Assembly (NCBI RefSeq): GCF_008629685.1
Contig: NZ_VWSF01000019.1
Location: 60,328 to 124,327 of the forward strand
Origin: Adhaeribacter rhizoryzae
GTDB taxonomy: Bacteria > Bacteroidota > Bacteroidia > Cytophagales > Hymenobacteraceae
Reading direction: 5' to 3'
DNA: 64,000 nt
In this document: positions 1 through 8,367 of the stretch, piece by piece
Position numbering within the stretch: position 1 is the first letter of the stretch
Layout: each line of letters opens with the position of its first letter
The notes under the pieces: model-generated
What the model saw: the letters and a program-made list of their open reading frames with translations, nothing else
Told to the model about the DNA's origin: nothing
Database searches by the model: none
Made by a program: the position numbers and the translations under genes

Positions 1-362
1 GGGGTATGCGGATTCAAGGCCACACCGGCTTTACAACCCAGTTCCTTAATCTGCTGGACTTCGCGGTGCAGATGCAGACATGCTTCGGCATGAACAGTGA
101 TTTGTTGAATCTGAAAGCGCGCGAACGTTTCCAGATAGCGTTCCGGTTGCACTATCATTAAGTGTAGTTCAACCGGCTTGCTGGTATACTGCTGAATCGC
201 CTTCAGGATAGGCATCCCAAAGGAAAGATTGGGGACAAATAAACCATCCATTATATCCACGTGCAACCAATCGGCCGCACTCTTATTAATAATAGTTAAA
301 GTATTACCCAGGAATGCAAAGTCAGTGGACAGAATGGAGGGAGCAACTAAGGTCTTTTTCAT
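1..362 (-). CDS. rpe: Ribulose-phosphate 3-epimerase, N-terminal part (runs off window)
   Basis: Reading the minus strand from an ATG at 362 gives a TIM-barrel start with the hallmarks of ribulose-5-phosphate 3-epimerase: APSILSTDF at residues 7-15, the metal-site segment LHVDIMDG, then VPNLSFG and VELHLM. The enzyme interconverts ribulose-5-phosphate and xylulose-5-phosphate in the cytosolic pentose phosphate pathway. About 120 of the usual ~220 residues are inside the window. The gene is transcribed away from the metal genes and is probably a housekeeping neighbour. Identification is secure; only the C-terminus is unseen. Confidence 0.93.
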   Translation of the reverse strand, partial: MKKTLVAPSILSTDFAFLGNTLTIINKSAADWLHVDIMDGLFVPNLSFGMPILKAIQQYTSKPVELHLMIVQPERYLETFARFQIQQITVHAEACLHLHREVQQIKELGCKAGVALNPHT

Positions 363-448
363 AATCGCGTTACAGGTTTTAAATGGAGAAGGCGGGAATA
401 TGCGTAATACGATTTTTATGCCGTTATAAGATTTATTTGGAGTAAGTC

Positions 449-1078
449 ATGAAACCTTATCGCTATAAATTACTACCGGTATCCTTCGTTCTTTTAGGTA
501 TTGCTGGCTGCCGGGAGGAAACCCACCAACAGCGAGACCAGCGTTCGCGAACAGAGCCTCATTACCATGCAGCGGAACAAGCACCACTGCTACCAGCCGA
601 TACCTTGAACACCTTTCCTCCGGAGCAGAAGCTGGAACCAAGCCATTCGGACCATGATTTTCTTCATGCCATGGTATACCAGCACCAGGTAGCCATGAAT
701 TTGGCGCAGGAAGAAATAAATAATGGCCAAAGCAAAAAGTTAACCCACCTGGCAAAACAGATTTACGCGGAACATCAAAAAGAAAAGGATTTTTTAGAAG
801 GGGTGGCCAAACAACTGGATAAAAAAGACAGAAAAGAACAGGGGCATCCCATGTTGCACCGGGAGTTAAACCGGGCCCTTCAAGAAATGAACCAGAAAAT
901 GAGCCTAGAAAAAAATAATAATCCGGATAACAAATTTAAGTCTATGATTATTATCCATCACCAAGCTTCCATTGCCATTGCCCAGGCTTATATTACTGTT
1001 GGGGGAAACAAGGATTTACTGGAATACGCCCAACGGCTGATTGTTGAACATCAGGAAGAAATAACAGCCCTGGAATAA
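449..1078 (+). CDS. DUF305 lipoprotein (putative metal-binding four-helix protein)
   Basis: A 209-residue protein with a lipoprotein signal (LLGIAGC, Cys at about residue 21), a low-complexity Gln/His/Pro linker and a DUF305 domain. The DUF305 signature is seen twice: HDFLHAMVYQHQVAMNLAQEE and a second copy with MIIIHHQASIAIAQAY. The family includes CopM-like periplasmic copper-binding proteins with paired His and Met residues on helices. Metal binding here is inferred from that family and from the surrounding metal genes. Two further DUF305 lipoproteins lie at 23129-23800 and 30060-30686. No clear promoter was found. Confidence 0.85.
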   Translation: MKPYRYKLLPVSFVLLGIAGCREETHQQRDQRSRTEPHYHAAEQAPLLPADTLNTFPPEQKLEPSHSDHDFLHAMVYQHQVAMNLAQEEINNGQSKKLTHLAKQIYAEHQKEKDFLEGVAKQLDKKDRKEQGHPMLHRELNRALQEMNQKMSLEKNNNPDNKFKSMIIIHHQASIAIAQAYITVGGNKDLLEYAQRLIVEHQEEITALE

Positions 1079-1230
1079 TATTATCTCTATGGTTGAGAAA
1101 CTTCAATCATACAGCCAGAGATAGGCTACCATTTTAGCTGCAAATTAGCAGCTACTTCTTAATAGCCAGCATAATGCTGTTTGATTCCATTCTCAATAAA
1201 ATTAATCTCTTGTAGACAATTAAATCTTTC

Positions 1231-1264
1231 ATACAAAACCCGGATTGATGTCTGGGTTTTGTAT
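1231..1264. terminator. Hairpin in the DUF305/DUF1111 gap
   Basis: Two 14-base arms (ATACAAAACCCGGA and its complement with one G-T pair) flank a 6-base loop. It lies about 150 bases past the DUF305 gene and is followed by an AT-rich stretch. It is probably a transcription end or an RNA-stabilising hairpin. The rest of 1079-1388 holds a promoter candidate; the 60-codon frame at 1181-1363 looks fortuitous. Confidence 0.55.
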
Positions 1265-1337
1265 TTATTGCTTAAGCTCAGAATAAAGGCAATAATCCAT
1301 ATGTTTTTACTGTTTTTAGGTTTGTCTAAATATTTTA

Positions 1338-1368
1338 TTTGGTTAATTAATAAATTTAATTAGATTTA
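1338..1368 (+). promoter_or_regulatory. Candidate Bacteroidota promoter for the DUF1111 operon
   Basis: A -33 TTTG at 1338-1341 is followed after 19 bases by TAGATTTA at 1361-1368, a one-base variant of the TAnnTTTG -7 box. The predicted ATG is 20 bases further down. Confidence 0.4.
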
Positions 1369-1388
1369 CTTAATAATTGCCTGTGCTT

Positions 1389-2621
1389 ATGGATAAAACA
1401 CGTTTACTCGCTATGGCTTTAAGCCTGGGTTTGTTTTTAGCGGTAGTGGCTTGTGAATCTTTGTTTCCGGATAACATAGAACCGGAAAAATTGCTTGGTG
1501 AGCCTATCCTGGAGCTGACACCGGAGCAACAGCAAAGCCATGCCAAAGGCGATACGGAGTTTGGGCGGGTATTCGGGGTGGTGGATGGTTTAGGCCCTAT
1601 TTTCGTCTCCACTTCTTGTGAAAGTTGTCATATAGGGGACGGCAAAGGCCATCCCAGCACTTCCCTAACCCGGTTTAACCGGCAGGACGGCTTGGATTTT
1701 GACCCTATGATTTCCGTCGGGGCCTCCCAGCTTCAGCATCGGGCTATTACGGGGTATACTCCGGAAACCCTGCCCACCGATATCAAGGGTTCCACCCGGT
1801 TAACGCCGCCAGCCGTCGGGGGATTAGGGTACCTGGCCGCCGTGTCTGATGCGGATATCCTGGCCATGGCGGACCCGCATGATTTAAATGGCGATGGGAT
1901 CTCGGGCGTACCCAATTATTTCCCAGCTCCAGATTTCTTTGAACCGGAGAAATTCCACCTCCCGGATGCTGCGGGCCGTTATATCGGTCGATTCGGCAAG
2001 AAGGCTGGCGCCATTGATTTACTGCAACAGGTAGCCAATGCTTACCTATTGGATATGGGCATTACTTCGGAATTCCTGAGAACAGACTTGTATAATGAAC
2101 AATTAGGCAATCACACCGGCGATAATATCCCCGATCCGGAAGTGCCGGGCAGTGTGGTGCGGAACGTGGTTTTATATATGCGAACCTTGAAAGTGCCGCC
2201 CCGCCGGAATGCCCGGCAACCGGAAGTGCTGGCCGGTGAGCAGCTGTTTATCCAGCTTGGATGTGCCAAATGCCATGTGCCTACCTTAAAAACCGGGTTG
2301 TCTGATATTGCGGCCCTGAGCATTCAGACCTTTCATCCTTACACGGATTTACTCCTCCACGACATGGGGCCGGCGCTGGATGATAACTATACCGAAGGTT
2401 CCGCCCGCACCAGTGAATGGCGAACGGCACCCCTCTGGGGCCTGGGCTTAGCAGCAGAGGCACAAGGAAGACAAGTTTTCTATCTCCATGATGGCCGGGC
2501 CAGAACGCTGCCAGAGGCCATTCAGTATCACGGCGGGGAAGCTGCTAATAGTAGGATTAAGTTCACCGCCCTACCGACTCCTAACCAAAAAGAATTGCTG
2601 TCCTTTTTACAATCCCTTTGA
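1389..2621 (+). CDS. Di-heme oxidoreductase family lipoprotein (DUF1111, c-type cytochrome)
   Basis: The ATG at 1389 (MDKTRLL) is preferred over an in-frame TTG at 1377 because it gives a clean lipoprotein signal ending LAVVAC. Two heme c attachment sites are visible, CESCH at residues 77-81 and CAKCH at about 292-296, in a 410-residue protein typical of DUF1111. The first lies in the family motif around FGRVFG-DGLGP. The protein is expected to be exported and to carry two covalent hemes in electron transfer; the substrate is unknown. The stop codon (2619-2621) lies just before the Rieske gene ATG at 2624, and the three genes to 4293 form one operon. Confidence 0.88.
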   Translation: MDKTRLLAMALSLGLFLAVVACESLFPDNIEPEKLLGEPILELTPEQQQSHAKGDTEFGRVFGVVDGLGPIFVSTSCESCHIGDGKGHPSTSLTRFNRQDGLDFDPMISVGASQLQHRAITGYTPETLPTDIKGSTRLTPPAVGGLGYLAAVSDADILAMADPHDLNGDGISGVPNYFPAPDFFEPEKFHLPDAAGRYIGRFGKKAGAIDLLQQVANAYLLDMGITSEFLRTDLYNEQLGNHTGDNIPDPEVPGSVVRNVVLYMRTLKVPPRRNARQPEVLAGEQLFIQLGCAKCHVPTLKTGLSDIAALSIQTFHPYTDLLLHDMGPALDDNYTEGSARTSEWRTAPLWGLGLAAEAQGRQVFYLHDGRARTLPEAIQYHGGEAANSRIKFTALPTPNQKELLSFLQSL

Positions 2622-2623
2622 AT

Positions 2624-3061
2624 ATGGAACGTGATGAATTTCTAAGAAAATGCAGCCTGGTATGCCTTTCCGGGCTTAGCATTAGCTTTTTGCTGCCAGG
2701 TTGTTCCCCGGCTTATTATATCCCTTTTGTCGTGGAAGGTAACCGGGTAAAAGTCAGAAAAGCGGATTTTGTAGAAGTGAAAAAAGAGGAGCTCCTGGAA
2801 CATAATTGGGTATTGGTGAAAACGGAACGGTACGAAGAGCCCATTTATCTGCGCAAACTGGAAAATAATGCCTATTCCGCTGTTTTGCTGCATTGTCAGC
2901 ATAAAGGATGTGAAGTAAATCCGGCCGCTGATATCCTGCATTGTCCCTGCCATGGAAGTGAATATACGATTACCGGTAAAGTGATTCAGGGGCCATCGGA
3001 AAGGGATTTACAACAGTTTATGGTTCAGGCGGACGGTGACTACTTATATATCCAGCTATGA
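2624..3061 (+). CDS. Rieske [2Fe-2S] lipoprotein
   Basis: The ATG at 2624 is chosen over a TTG at 2618 that would sit inside the previous stop codon. The 145-residue protein starts with a signal ending FLLPGC (lipobox) and carries both Rieske ligand motifs: CQHKGC at about 91-96 and CPCHGS from about 107. These give the two Cys and two His that hold a 2Fe-2S cluster. Its position between a di-heme cytochrome and a porin suggests a dedicated cell-envelope electron-transfer chain. The redox partner is inferred from context only. Confidence 0.9.
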   Translation: MERDEFLRKCSLVCLSGLSISFLLPGCSPAYYIPFVVEGNRVKVRKADFVEVKKEELLEHNWVLVKTERYEEPIYLRKLENNAYSAVLLHCQHKGCEVNPAADILHCPCHGSEYTITGKVIQGPSERDLQQFMVQADGDYLYIQL

Positions 3062-4293
3062 AGGAAATACTACTGGCCGGTTATAAATGGCTGCTTCTTG
3101 GCTTGCTTTTGATGGGCGGATTTCCCGGCCTGGCCCAGATTGATTCTGCCTGGTCCCGGATAGCAACCGACACCTCGCAAAACAAGGTAGTACAGGATGC
3201 CATTTATAACCGGCCCTTTATCCAGCTGGGTAAAACAACAACGGCGGTAGGCGGATATTTAGAAGGTAACACCAATTACTTTGTCACCGATGGCATCAGT
3301 GAAGGTTATTCGATGGAGCTGCGGCGCTTTAATATTTTCCTGTATTCCACCATTGCCCGGCGCATTAAATTTTTATCGGAATTGGAGTTTGAGCATGGCA
3401 CAAAAGAAATCGGCTTGGAAACGGCGCAGCTTGATTTTGAAATCAATCCAGCCTTCAACCTGCGAATGGGAATTCTGGTGGTACCCATCGGAGCCTTCAA
3501 CCAGAATCATGATAGCCCGAAATGGGAATTTATAGAACGGCCGCTGGTGACCACCAACCTGATACCCAGCACCCTTTCGGAAGTTGGATTTGGTATCCAT
3601 GGGAAGGTATATGCGCCGCAAAAAGTCTTTACCTATGATGTCTACCTGGTAAATGGCTTGCAGGACGGTTTAATTTTAAATGCGGAAGGCCGGACCTCGC
3701 TGCCGGCCGGCAAAGACCCCAGTATGTTTGGCCAGGACAACAATGGCCGCCCCATGCTATCCGCTAAATTGGCTTTCCGGCACCGGAAACTGGGGGAAGT
3801 AGGTATATCCTACTACGGCGGCGCTTACAACGCCTATAAAATAGACGGCATGCCGGTAACCTCGAAAAAGAACCTGGCCCTCTATGCCCTGGATTTTAAT
3901 ACGACCCTGGGCCGGGCCGTGGTGAACGGGGAGTTTGCGCATGCACGCTTGCAATTACCACCGGCTTTAGGTCCGGCTTTTGGCAACCGGCAGACAGGGG
4001 GATACCTGGAGGTGGTATATACGGTTTTGCAAAAGACGCTATTGGATTACCCAAAGACCGCCCTGAATGCTAATTTAAGAATAGAGATGGTGGATTATAA
4101 CGTGGGCCGGCTGAGTGAAACCGGGACCAGAAGACATGATGATATCCGGGCCATTGTGCCGGGTCTCAGTATCCGGCCTTCGGCTAATACGGTTATCCGG
4201 GCCAATTACCGCTATCATTGGACGCGTGACCTGCTGGGTAACCCACCTGCCAGGACGGGCGGATTTCAAGTAGGATTTGCATCTTATTTTTAA
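3058..4293 (+). CDS. Outer-membrane beta-barrel porin-like protein
   Basis: A 411-residue protein with a signal peptide ending near GFPGLAQ, followed by alternating amphipathic strands (for example YLEGNTNYF, LRRFNIFLYS, KFLSELEFEHG). It ends in aromatic Phe as beta-barrels do (GFASYF). It resembles phosphate-selective porin O/P-like proteins of Bacteroidota. The ATG overlaps the Rieske stop as ATGA, so translation is coupled. Together with the DUF1111 cytochrome and the Rieske protein it may supply an outer-membrane route for a redox substrate. The exact substrate cannot be read from sequence. Confidence 0.75.
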   Translation: MKEILLAGYKWLLLGLLLMGGFPGLAQIDSAWSRIATDTSQNKVVQDAIYNRPFIQLGKTTTAVGGYLEGNTNYFVTDGISEGYSMELRRFNIFLYSTIARRIKFLSELEFEHGTKEIGLETAQLDFEINPAFNLRMGILVVPIGAFNQNHDSPKWEFIERPLVTTNLIPSTLSEVGFGIHGKVYAPQKVFTYDVYLVNGLQDGLILNAEGRTSLPAGKDPSMFGQDNNGRPMLSAKLAFRHRKLGEVGISYYGGAYNAYKIDGMPVTSKKNLALYALDFNTTLGRAVVNGEFAHARLQLPPALGPAFGNRQTGGYLEVVYTVLQKTLLDYPKTALNANLRIEMVDYNVGRLSETGTRRHDDIRAIVPGLSIRPSANTVIRANYRYHWTRDLLGNPPARTGGFQVGFASYF

Positions 4294-4490
4294 GTTTCAA
4301 TGGGATTATTTATTTAGGATAATTTAGGTTACATCCAACGATGCCAATTAAGGTAATGTAACCTTTCGTCCTTTGGCCAAGATAAAAATCAAGTAAAAAT
4401 AAGCCTAGAACCGCATGACTTGGGTTGACTGAAAGGTTTTGCCCTGAATAATCTTAAAGTCGTTTTCGTTTCAAGCCTCCTGAACTTATA

Positions 4491-4532
4491 TATTTAAGAA
4501 TTTGCTTAAATACTTAATTGCTATTACTTTTG
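4491..4532 (+). promoter_or_regulatory. Promoter with overlapping inverted-repeat operator for the mercury operon
   Basis: A perfect inverted repeat, TATTTAAG (4491-4498) and CTTAAATA (4505-4512) around a 6-base spacer, overlaps a -33 TTTG at 4501-4504. A perfect -7 box TACTTTTG follows at 4525-4532 with 20-base spacing, and the ArsR/CadC-like gene starts at 4549. An ArsR-family dimer bound here would block the promoter, so autoregulation is inferred. The remainder of 4294-4490 shows nothing recognisable. Confidence 0.65.
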
Positions 4533-4548
4533 CAGGAAAGAAGTACTG

Positions 4549-4935
4549 ATGGAAGAAGAAAATGCCTGTTTAAGGGTCTTTGCCGATAAAGAACATCTTA
4601 ACCATTGTTCCAATAAGTTAGAAGCAGCAAAGGAAACGATTCAGGACCTAAGCGAAGTGCTTAGTTTGGCCGGCAGTGAAACCAGGCTCAAGTTGCTTTA
4701 TCTGCTGGAGCAGGAAGGGGAATTGTGCGTGTGTGACCTAAGTGATGTGCTTGGCATGACTATGCCAGCCGTATCCCAACAACTGCGCAAACTAAAGGAT
4801 GGTAACATCATCCAGAGCAAAAAAGTGGGCCAAACCATCTTTTACGCGCTTAAGCCAGAACATCTGGCGGCAATCAGGCCTCTTTTTCAATATATCAGCG
4901 ATAAAACAGCTAAACGTTTAGAAAAGGTAATTTAG
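4549..4935 (+). CDS. ArsR/SmtB-family metal-responsive repressor (CadC-like)
   Basis: A 128-residue winged-helix protein. The recognition helix reads MPAVSQQLRKLKDG, preceded by ELCVCDL with Cys60 and Cys62. N-terminal Cys7 and Cys20 are also present. The arrangement matches the CadC-type soft-metal site, where N-terminal Cys residues join a CxC pair on helix alpha-3. It probably represses its own operon from the inverted repeat at 4491-4512 until Hg(II) or another thiophilic metal binds. It is followed three bases later by merTP, which makes mercury the likeliest ligand; cadmium or lead remain possible. Confidence 0.85.
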   Translation: MEEENACLRVFADKEHLNHCSNKLEAAKETIQDLSEVLSLAGSETRLKLLYLLEQEGELCVCDLSDVLGMTMPAVSQQLRKLKDGNIIQSKKVGQTIFYALKPEHLAAIRPLFQYISDKTAKRLEKVI

Positions 4936-4938
4936 CGT

Positions 4939-5547
4939 ATGGCATCCAAAAGATTGATTGGTGGCGGAATAGTGGCCTCGGTGTTGGCTTCTCTTTGCTG
5001 CATTACACCCCTGATGGCTTTGTTAGCCGGCACCAGTGGCTTGGCCTCCTCTTTTGGGTGGCTCGATGCCTACCGGCCATACTTGATTGGCTTAACCGTA
5101 GCGTTGCTGGGTTATGCCTGGTACCAAAAATTAAGACAGGAAAAACAAAAGGCCTGTAATTGTGAAACAGAAACCAACCCTTCTTTTATGCAAACTAAAT
5201 CCTTTCTAACCTTAGTAACTGCGGTAGCATTTTTAATGCTCGCTTTCCCGAACTACGCAAAAGTATTCTATCCGGCCGCCAAAACCCAAGTGAGCCAAGG
5301 GGTAGTTCAGGATAAAGCCAAAACCCAAACCGTAGAATATAAAATAAGTGGCATGACCTGTGATGCCTGCACGTTGCACGTCGCCAATGAAGTAAACAAG
5401 GTAGCCGGTATTTTGAATTTAAAGGTTTCCTATGCTAATGGCAATGCCCTGGTAGCCTTTGATAAATCAAAGACTAATATCCAAGCCGTACAGAAAGCCA
5501 TTCAGGCGACGGGCTATAAAGTCACGGCAACTAATATCCAAAAATAA
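4939..5547 (+). CDS. merTP: Mercuric ion transport protein MerTP (MerT-MerP fusion)
   Basis: A 202-residue inner-membrane protein. The N-terminal MerT part has the vicinal Cys pair in the first membrane helix (Cys20-Cys21, in SLCCITP), a second helix at about 46-62, and a cytoplasmic CNC at 73-75. After a third helix (about 88-104) the C-terminus is a MerP-like HMA domain with GMTCDAC (Cys141, Cys144). MerT and MerP pass Hg(II) inward to mercuric reductase. No merA is seen in this window, so the reductase must be elsewhere or the system is incomplete. It sits 3 bases after the repressor gene. Confidence 0.88.
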   Translation: MASKRLIGGGIVASVLASLCCITPLMALLAGTSGLASSFGWLDAYRPYLIGLTVALLGYAWYQKLRQEKQKACNCETETNPSFMQTKSFLTLVTAVAFLMLAFPNYAKVFYPAAKTQVSQGVVQDKAKTQTVEYKISGMTCDACTLHVANEVNKVAGILNLKVSYANGNALVAFDKSKTNIQAVQKAIQATGYKVTATNIQK

Positions 5548-5753
5548 TGGAAATACTGACTTCTTCCATTATTACCTGTCCGAAATGCGGCTACCAGAAA
5601 GAAGAAGAAATGCCGACGGATGCTTGTCAGTACTTTTATGAGTGCGAGCATTGTAAGACTGTGTTAAAGCCGCAGCCAGGCGATTGTTGTGTGTTTTGCA
5701 GTTATGGCACCCGAAAGTGTCCCCCCATCCAGCAAAATCTAAAATGTTGTTAG
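5547..5753 (+). CDS. GDCCVxC-motif protein (Cys version of a family with selenoproteins)
   Basis: A 68-residue cysteine-rich protein with CPKC (11-14), CEHC (33-36), the family motif GDCCVFC at 45-51 and a C-terminal CC. Some relatives carry selenocysteine in this motif; here all positions are ordinary Cys codons. Such proteins are often found next to merTP in Bacteroidota and may hand on Hg(II), but no activity is established. The ATG overlaps the merTP stop by one base, so the three genes are one operon, closed by the terminator at 5757-5790. Confidence 0.8.
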   Translation: MEILTSSIITCPKCGYQKEEEMPTDACQYFYECEHCKTVLKPQPGDCCVFCSYGTRKCPPIQQNLKCC

Positions 5754-5756
5754 GAC

Positions 5757-5790
5757 AAAAAAAGCCAGACTTCTAAAAACTGGCTTTTTT
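5757..5790 (+). terminator. Rho-independent-type terminator of the mercury operon
   Basis: AAAAAGCCAG and CTGGCTTTTT pair around an 11-base loop and end in a T-run, immediately after the GDCCVxC stop codon. Confidence 0.85.
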
Positions 5791-5959
5791 ATTCCTGTTT
5801 TTATTAGGTGATTTAGTAATGCATCGTTTCTGACTTTATTTCCCCTTTTGTGCCGGATTCAGTAGAGAAGTAATTGTTCGTTCTACCAGCAATGCCCCCG
5901 AATCATATACCTGCTCATGTTATTTAAGAATAACCAGGATAAGAAAAAAAGCTGTAGTA

Positions 5960-6478
5960 ATGGATAACGAGGTAACTTTTATTTTCGGAGTTCCGGTGCC
6001 GTCTGACAACAAACTCTTTTTAGCAATTATTGTCATTCATATAGTTTTGGGGCTTATCTGCATCATCAGCGGCATGGTTGCCATGCTTAGCCAAAAGACT
6101 ACCAAAATCCATGCGACCGCCGGAAAAACCTACTACTGGGGCATGACGGTTTTATTTATTACGGTCGTAATTACCTCTCTCATGCGTTGGCCTTTTAACA
6201 CGCATTTACTGATTGTTGGAACCGTTGCCTATGCTTTAACTTTTGTTGGGCAAAGAGTAGCCAAAAGCCATAGACCTAATTGGACCCGCTTACACACGGT
6301 AAGTATGGGGCTTTCTTTTGTATTGCTGTTAACAGGTTTTTATGTTGACAATGGTAAGAATTTACCCTTTTGGAATCAATTTCCCCAACTATTTTTTTGG
6401 CTTTTTCCTGCTGCTATAGGGATACCCATCATTGTTTATGTCTTTTATAGACATCCGCTTAATAAAAGAAAAATCTAG
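5960..6478 (+). CDS. Small integral membrane protein (DUF2306-like)
   Basis: A 172-residue protein with about five hydrophobic helices (near 20-43, 58-78, 83-100, 112-126 and 140-162) and conserved-looking His and Trp residues at helix ends (KIHATAGKTYYWGM, RLHTVSMG). The pattern resembles DUF2306 predicted membrane proteins, but I am not sure of the family. It stands alone between the mercury and arsenic clusters. The ATG at 5960 is the first in frame after a 200-base gap. Confidence 0.6.
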   Translation: MDNEVTFIFGVPVPSDNKLFLAIIVIHIVLGLICIISGMVAMLSQKTTKIHATAGKTYYWGMTVLFITVVITSLMRWPFNTHLLIVGTVAYALTFVGQRVAKSHRPNWTRLHTVSMGLSFVLLLTGFYVDNGKNLPFWNQFPQLFFWLFPAAIGIPIIVYVFYRHPLNKRKI

Positions 6479-6500
6479 ATAAAATTAGTCTAAGTAAAAC

Positions 6501-6525
6501 ATTAATCGTAGCATTGCGATATAAT
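6501..6525 (+). promoter_or_regulatory. Candidate ArsR operator 1
   Basis: ATTAATCGTA-gc-ATTGCGATAT, with partial dyad symmetry (ATCG / CGAT), lies 17 bases before arsR. A near copy sits at 6889-6913 ahead of the next gene, which supports a real binding site for this ArsR. Confidence 0.5.
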
Positions 6526-6541
6526 AATAAAAGATTAAAAG

Positions 6542-6874
6542 ATGGGCGTTACCAAAACACAGAATTTTACCCAGGAGCAGAACCAGGTAGCAACTTATGC
6601 CAAAGCGCTGGCCCATCCGGCCCGGGTGGCCATTCTGCAGTACCTGCTTAAAAAGCAAACCTGTATCTGCGGCGACCTGGTTGAAGAGCTACCCCTGGCC
6701 CAGGCTACAGTATCACAACATTTAAAAGAATTAAAGGCCATTGGGTTGATTAAAGGCACCGTAGAAGGCACCAGCGTGTGTTATTGTATTGACCAGCACA
6801 AGTGGGAAGAAGTACGGGATGTCCTTCTTAATTTGTTCTCCAGCCCGATAGCCTGTCAGGATAGTTGTTGTTAA
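6542..6874 (+). CDS. arsR: ArsR-family arsenic-responsive repressor
   Basis: A 110-residue winged-helix protein. The DNA-reading helix is [16 protein letters not shown], preceded by CICGDLV with Cys41 and Cys43, the CxC used by many ArsR proteins to sense As(III). Extra Cys residues close the protein (Cys104, CC at 109-110). It heads a cluster with DUF6428 and ACR3, so arsenite is the likely inducer. Likely autoregulated through the similar sites at 6501 and 6889. Confidence 0.88.
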   Translation: MGVTKTQNFTQEQNQVATYAKALAHPARVAILQYLLKKQTCICGDLVEELPLAQATVSQHLKELKAIGLIKGTVEGTSVCYCIDQHKWEEVRDVLLNLFSSPIACQDSCC

Positions 6875-6888
6875 AATTTTTTGAATTT

Positions 6889-6913
6889 ATTAATCGTAAA
6901 AATGCAATATTAT
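6889..6913 (+). promoter_or_regulatory. Candidate ArsR operator 2
   Basis: ATTAATCGTA-aa-AATGCAATAT closely matches the site at 6501 and overlaps the start region of the DUF6428 gene, so the operon may be controlled at two points. Confidence 0.45.
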
Positions 6914-7484
6914 GAATAAGACAGATTTTATAAACTGGCAATCTTTCAAAGAGGAGTTGCTGAAAAATCCGGAATTGCACCTACAATTCCAATATGCCGA
7001 AGGTAAGCTGGTAGATGCTTCTTACCACATCACCGAAATAAAACAGGCCCCAATTGTATCGGTAGACTGCGGTGGCGTTATGAATACCTGGACCGAAATC
7101 ATTGTACAGCTGTGGGAGCCGCAGCAGCGGGATAGTGGCCGGGAAATGAAGGTAAGCAAAGCCTTATCCATTATTGCGGTGGTAGAAAAGATGTTACCTC
7201 TGAATCCACTGGGAAGGGTAAAGATTGAATTTGGCAATTCCCAGTTCGATACCCGCCAGCTGTACCCCGGTGAATTTACCGTTTCCGGCGATACCCTGGT
7301 GGTTAACCTGAGTCCGGACTTTGTGCAATGCAAAGCCATTGAACGCGGTGGCAGCTGCGGCACCAACGACAAAGGCGAAGAATGCTGCACGCCGGCGGCA
7401 GAAATTAAGCCGGAAAAAATGAAAATAGAATTGGTAAGCCTGGGAGCGGCTAACAGTTGTGCGCCCGGCTCCGGCTGCTGCTAA
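6912..7484 (+). CDS. DUF6428 family protein of the arsenic operon
   Basis: A 190-residue soluble protein with no signal peptide. The N-terminal two thirds contains SVDCGGVMNTWTEIIVQLWEP; the C-terminus is Cys-rich (GGSCGT, EECCTP, NSCAPGSGCC). I recognise it as the DUF6428 type found beside arsR in Bacteroidota. The Cys clusters suggest arsenite or metal contact, but function is unknown. It starts 37 bases after arsR with an intervening operator-like site. The terminal Cys-rich tail resembles that of the neighbouring ArsR, hinting at a shared ligand. Confidence 0.72.
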   Translation: MNKTDFINWQSFKEELLKNPELHLQFQYAEGKLVDASYHITEIKQAPIVSVDCGGVMNTWTEIIVQLWEPQQRDSGREMKVSKALSIIAVVEKMLPLNPLGRVKIEFGNSQFDTRQLYPGEFTVSGDTLVVNLSPDFVQCKAIERGGSCGTNDKGEECCTPAAEIKPEKMKIELVSLGAANSCAPGSGCC

Positions 7485-7561
7485 AATCAGAAGGGGTAAG
7501 CTGCCATAAACTGGGTTATTCCTTCTTTCCAATTTAACTCTTACTATGAAAAAATAATTTT

Positions 7562-8341
7562 ATGAGAATTGCCCTTTTTAGTGACATCCACGCCAATCTA
7601 CCCGCTTTGGAAGCTGTGCTGGCCGATATGGATAAAAAAAACCTGGATGCCGTGTATTGTTTAGGTGACCTAGTGGGTTATGCCACCTGGCCCAACGAAG
7701 TAGTAGCCGAAATCCGGAAAAGAAGAATACCGACTATTGCCGGTAATTACGACGAAGGCGTCGGGCTGGCCAGCCCCAACTGTGGCTGTGCTTATAAAAC
7801 CGATACGGAGAAATCTTTAGGGCAACAGTCCATTGATTACACCAACCGTATTGTCACAGAAGAAACCCGCGGGTATCTGCGCATGCTGCCCCGTCATATC
7901 CGGTTAACCTTTATGGATAATTCCGAAGAAGCGAATAAAATGGAGTTGCTGTTAGTGCATGGCAGCCCGCGCAAAATAAATGAGTACTTGTTTGAGGACC
8001 GGCCGGAGAAAAGCTTTCTGCGGATGATGGAAGAGGTCCAGGCCGACCTGCTGTTTTTTGGTCACACGCATAAGCCTTACCACCGGGCCATGCCTTACGA
8101 GCACGAAGGGCAAACCCGTTACCGCCACGCCATCAACATTGGCTCAGTGGGTAAACCCAAAGACGGCGACCCTCGCAGCTGCTATGTGATTGTAGCGTTA
8201 ACGTCCGATAGTAAACTAACTAACCCGGATAGCATTAAAGTGGACTTTGTGCGGGTACCTTACGATGTAGAGAAAGCCGCCCAGGCGGTAGAAGCCAGCC
8301 CGCTGCCCAGCGAATTTGCCCAAATGCTGCGCACGGCTTAA
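7562..8341 (+). CDS. Calcineurin-like metallophosphoesterase (YfcE/MJ0936 type)
   Basis: A 259-residue protein with all metallophosphoesterase motifs in order: SDIHAN (7-12), GDLVGY (about 34-39), GNYDE, LLVHGSP and GHTHKP. These residues hold a dinuclear metal centre that cleaves phosphoesters. It has no signal peptide and is cytosolic. It occupies the place between DUF6428 and ACR3 where an arsenate reductase gene is often found; whether it takes part in arsenic metabolism is inference. The gap to acr3 is 26 bases, consistent with cotranscription. Confidence 0.87.
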   Translation: MRIALFSDIHANLPALEAVLADMDKKNLDAVYCLGDLVGYATWPNEVVAEIRKRRIPTIAGNYDEGVGLASPNCGCAYKTDTEKSLGQQSIDYTNRIVTEETRGYLRMLPRHIRLTFMDNSEEANKMELLLVHGSPRKINEYLFEDRPEKSFLRMMEEVQADLLFFGHTHKPYHRAMPYEHEGQTRYRHAINIGSVGKPKDGDPRSCYVIVALTSDSKLTNPDSIKVDFVRVPYDVEKAAQAVEASPLPSEFAQMLRTA

Positions 8342-8367
8342 ACAACCCATTATTTAATCATCAGAAA

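Noticed and set aside
1181..1363. 60-codon plus-strand frame
   Set aside because: It reads across the perfect hairpin at 1231-1264, has hydrophobic low-complexity content and no recognised features.
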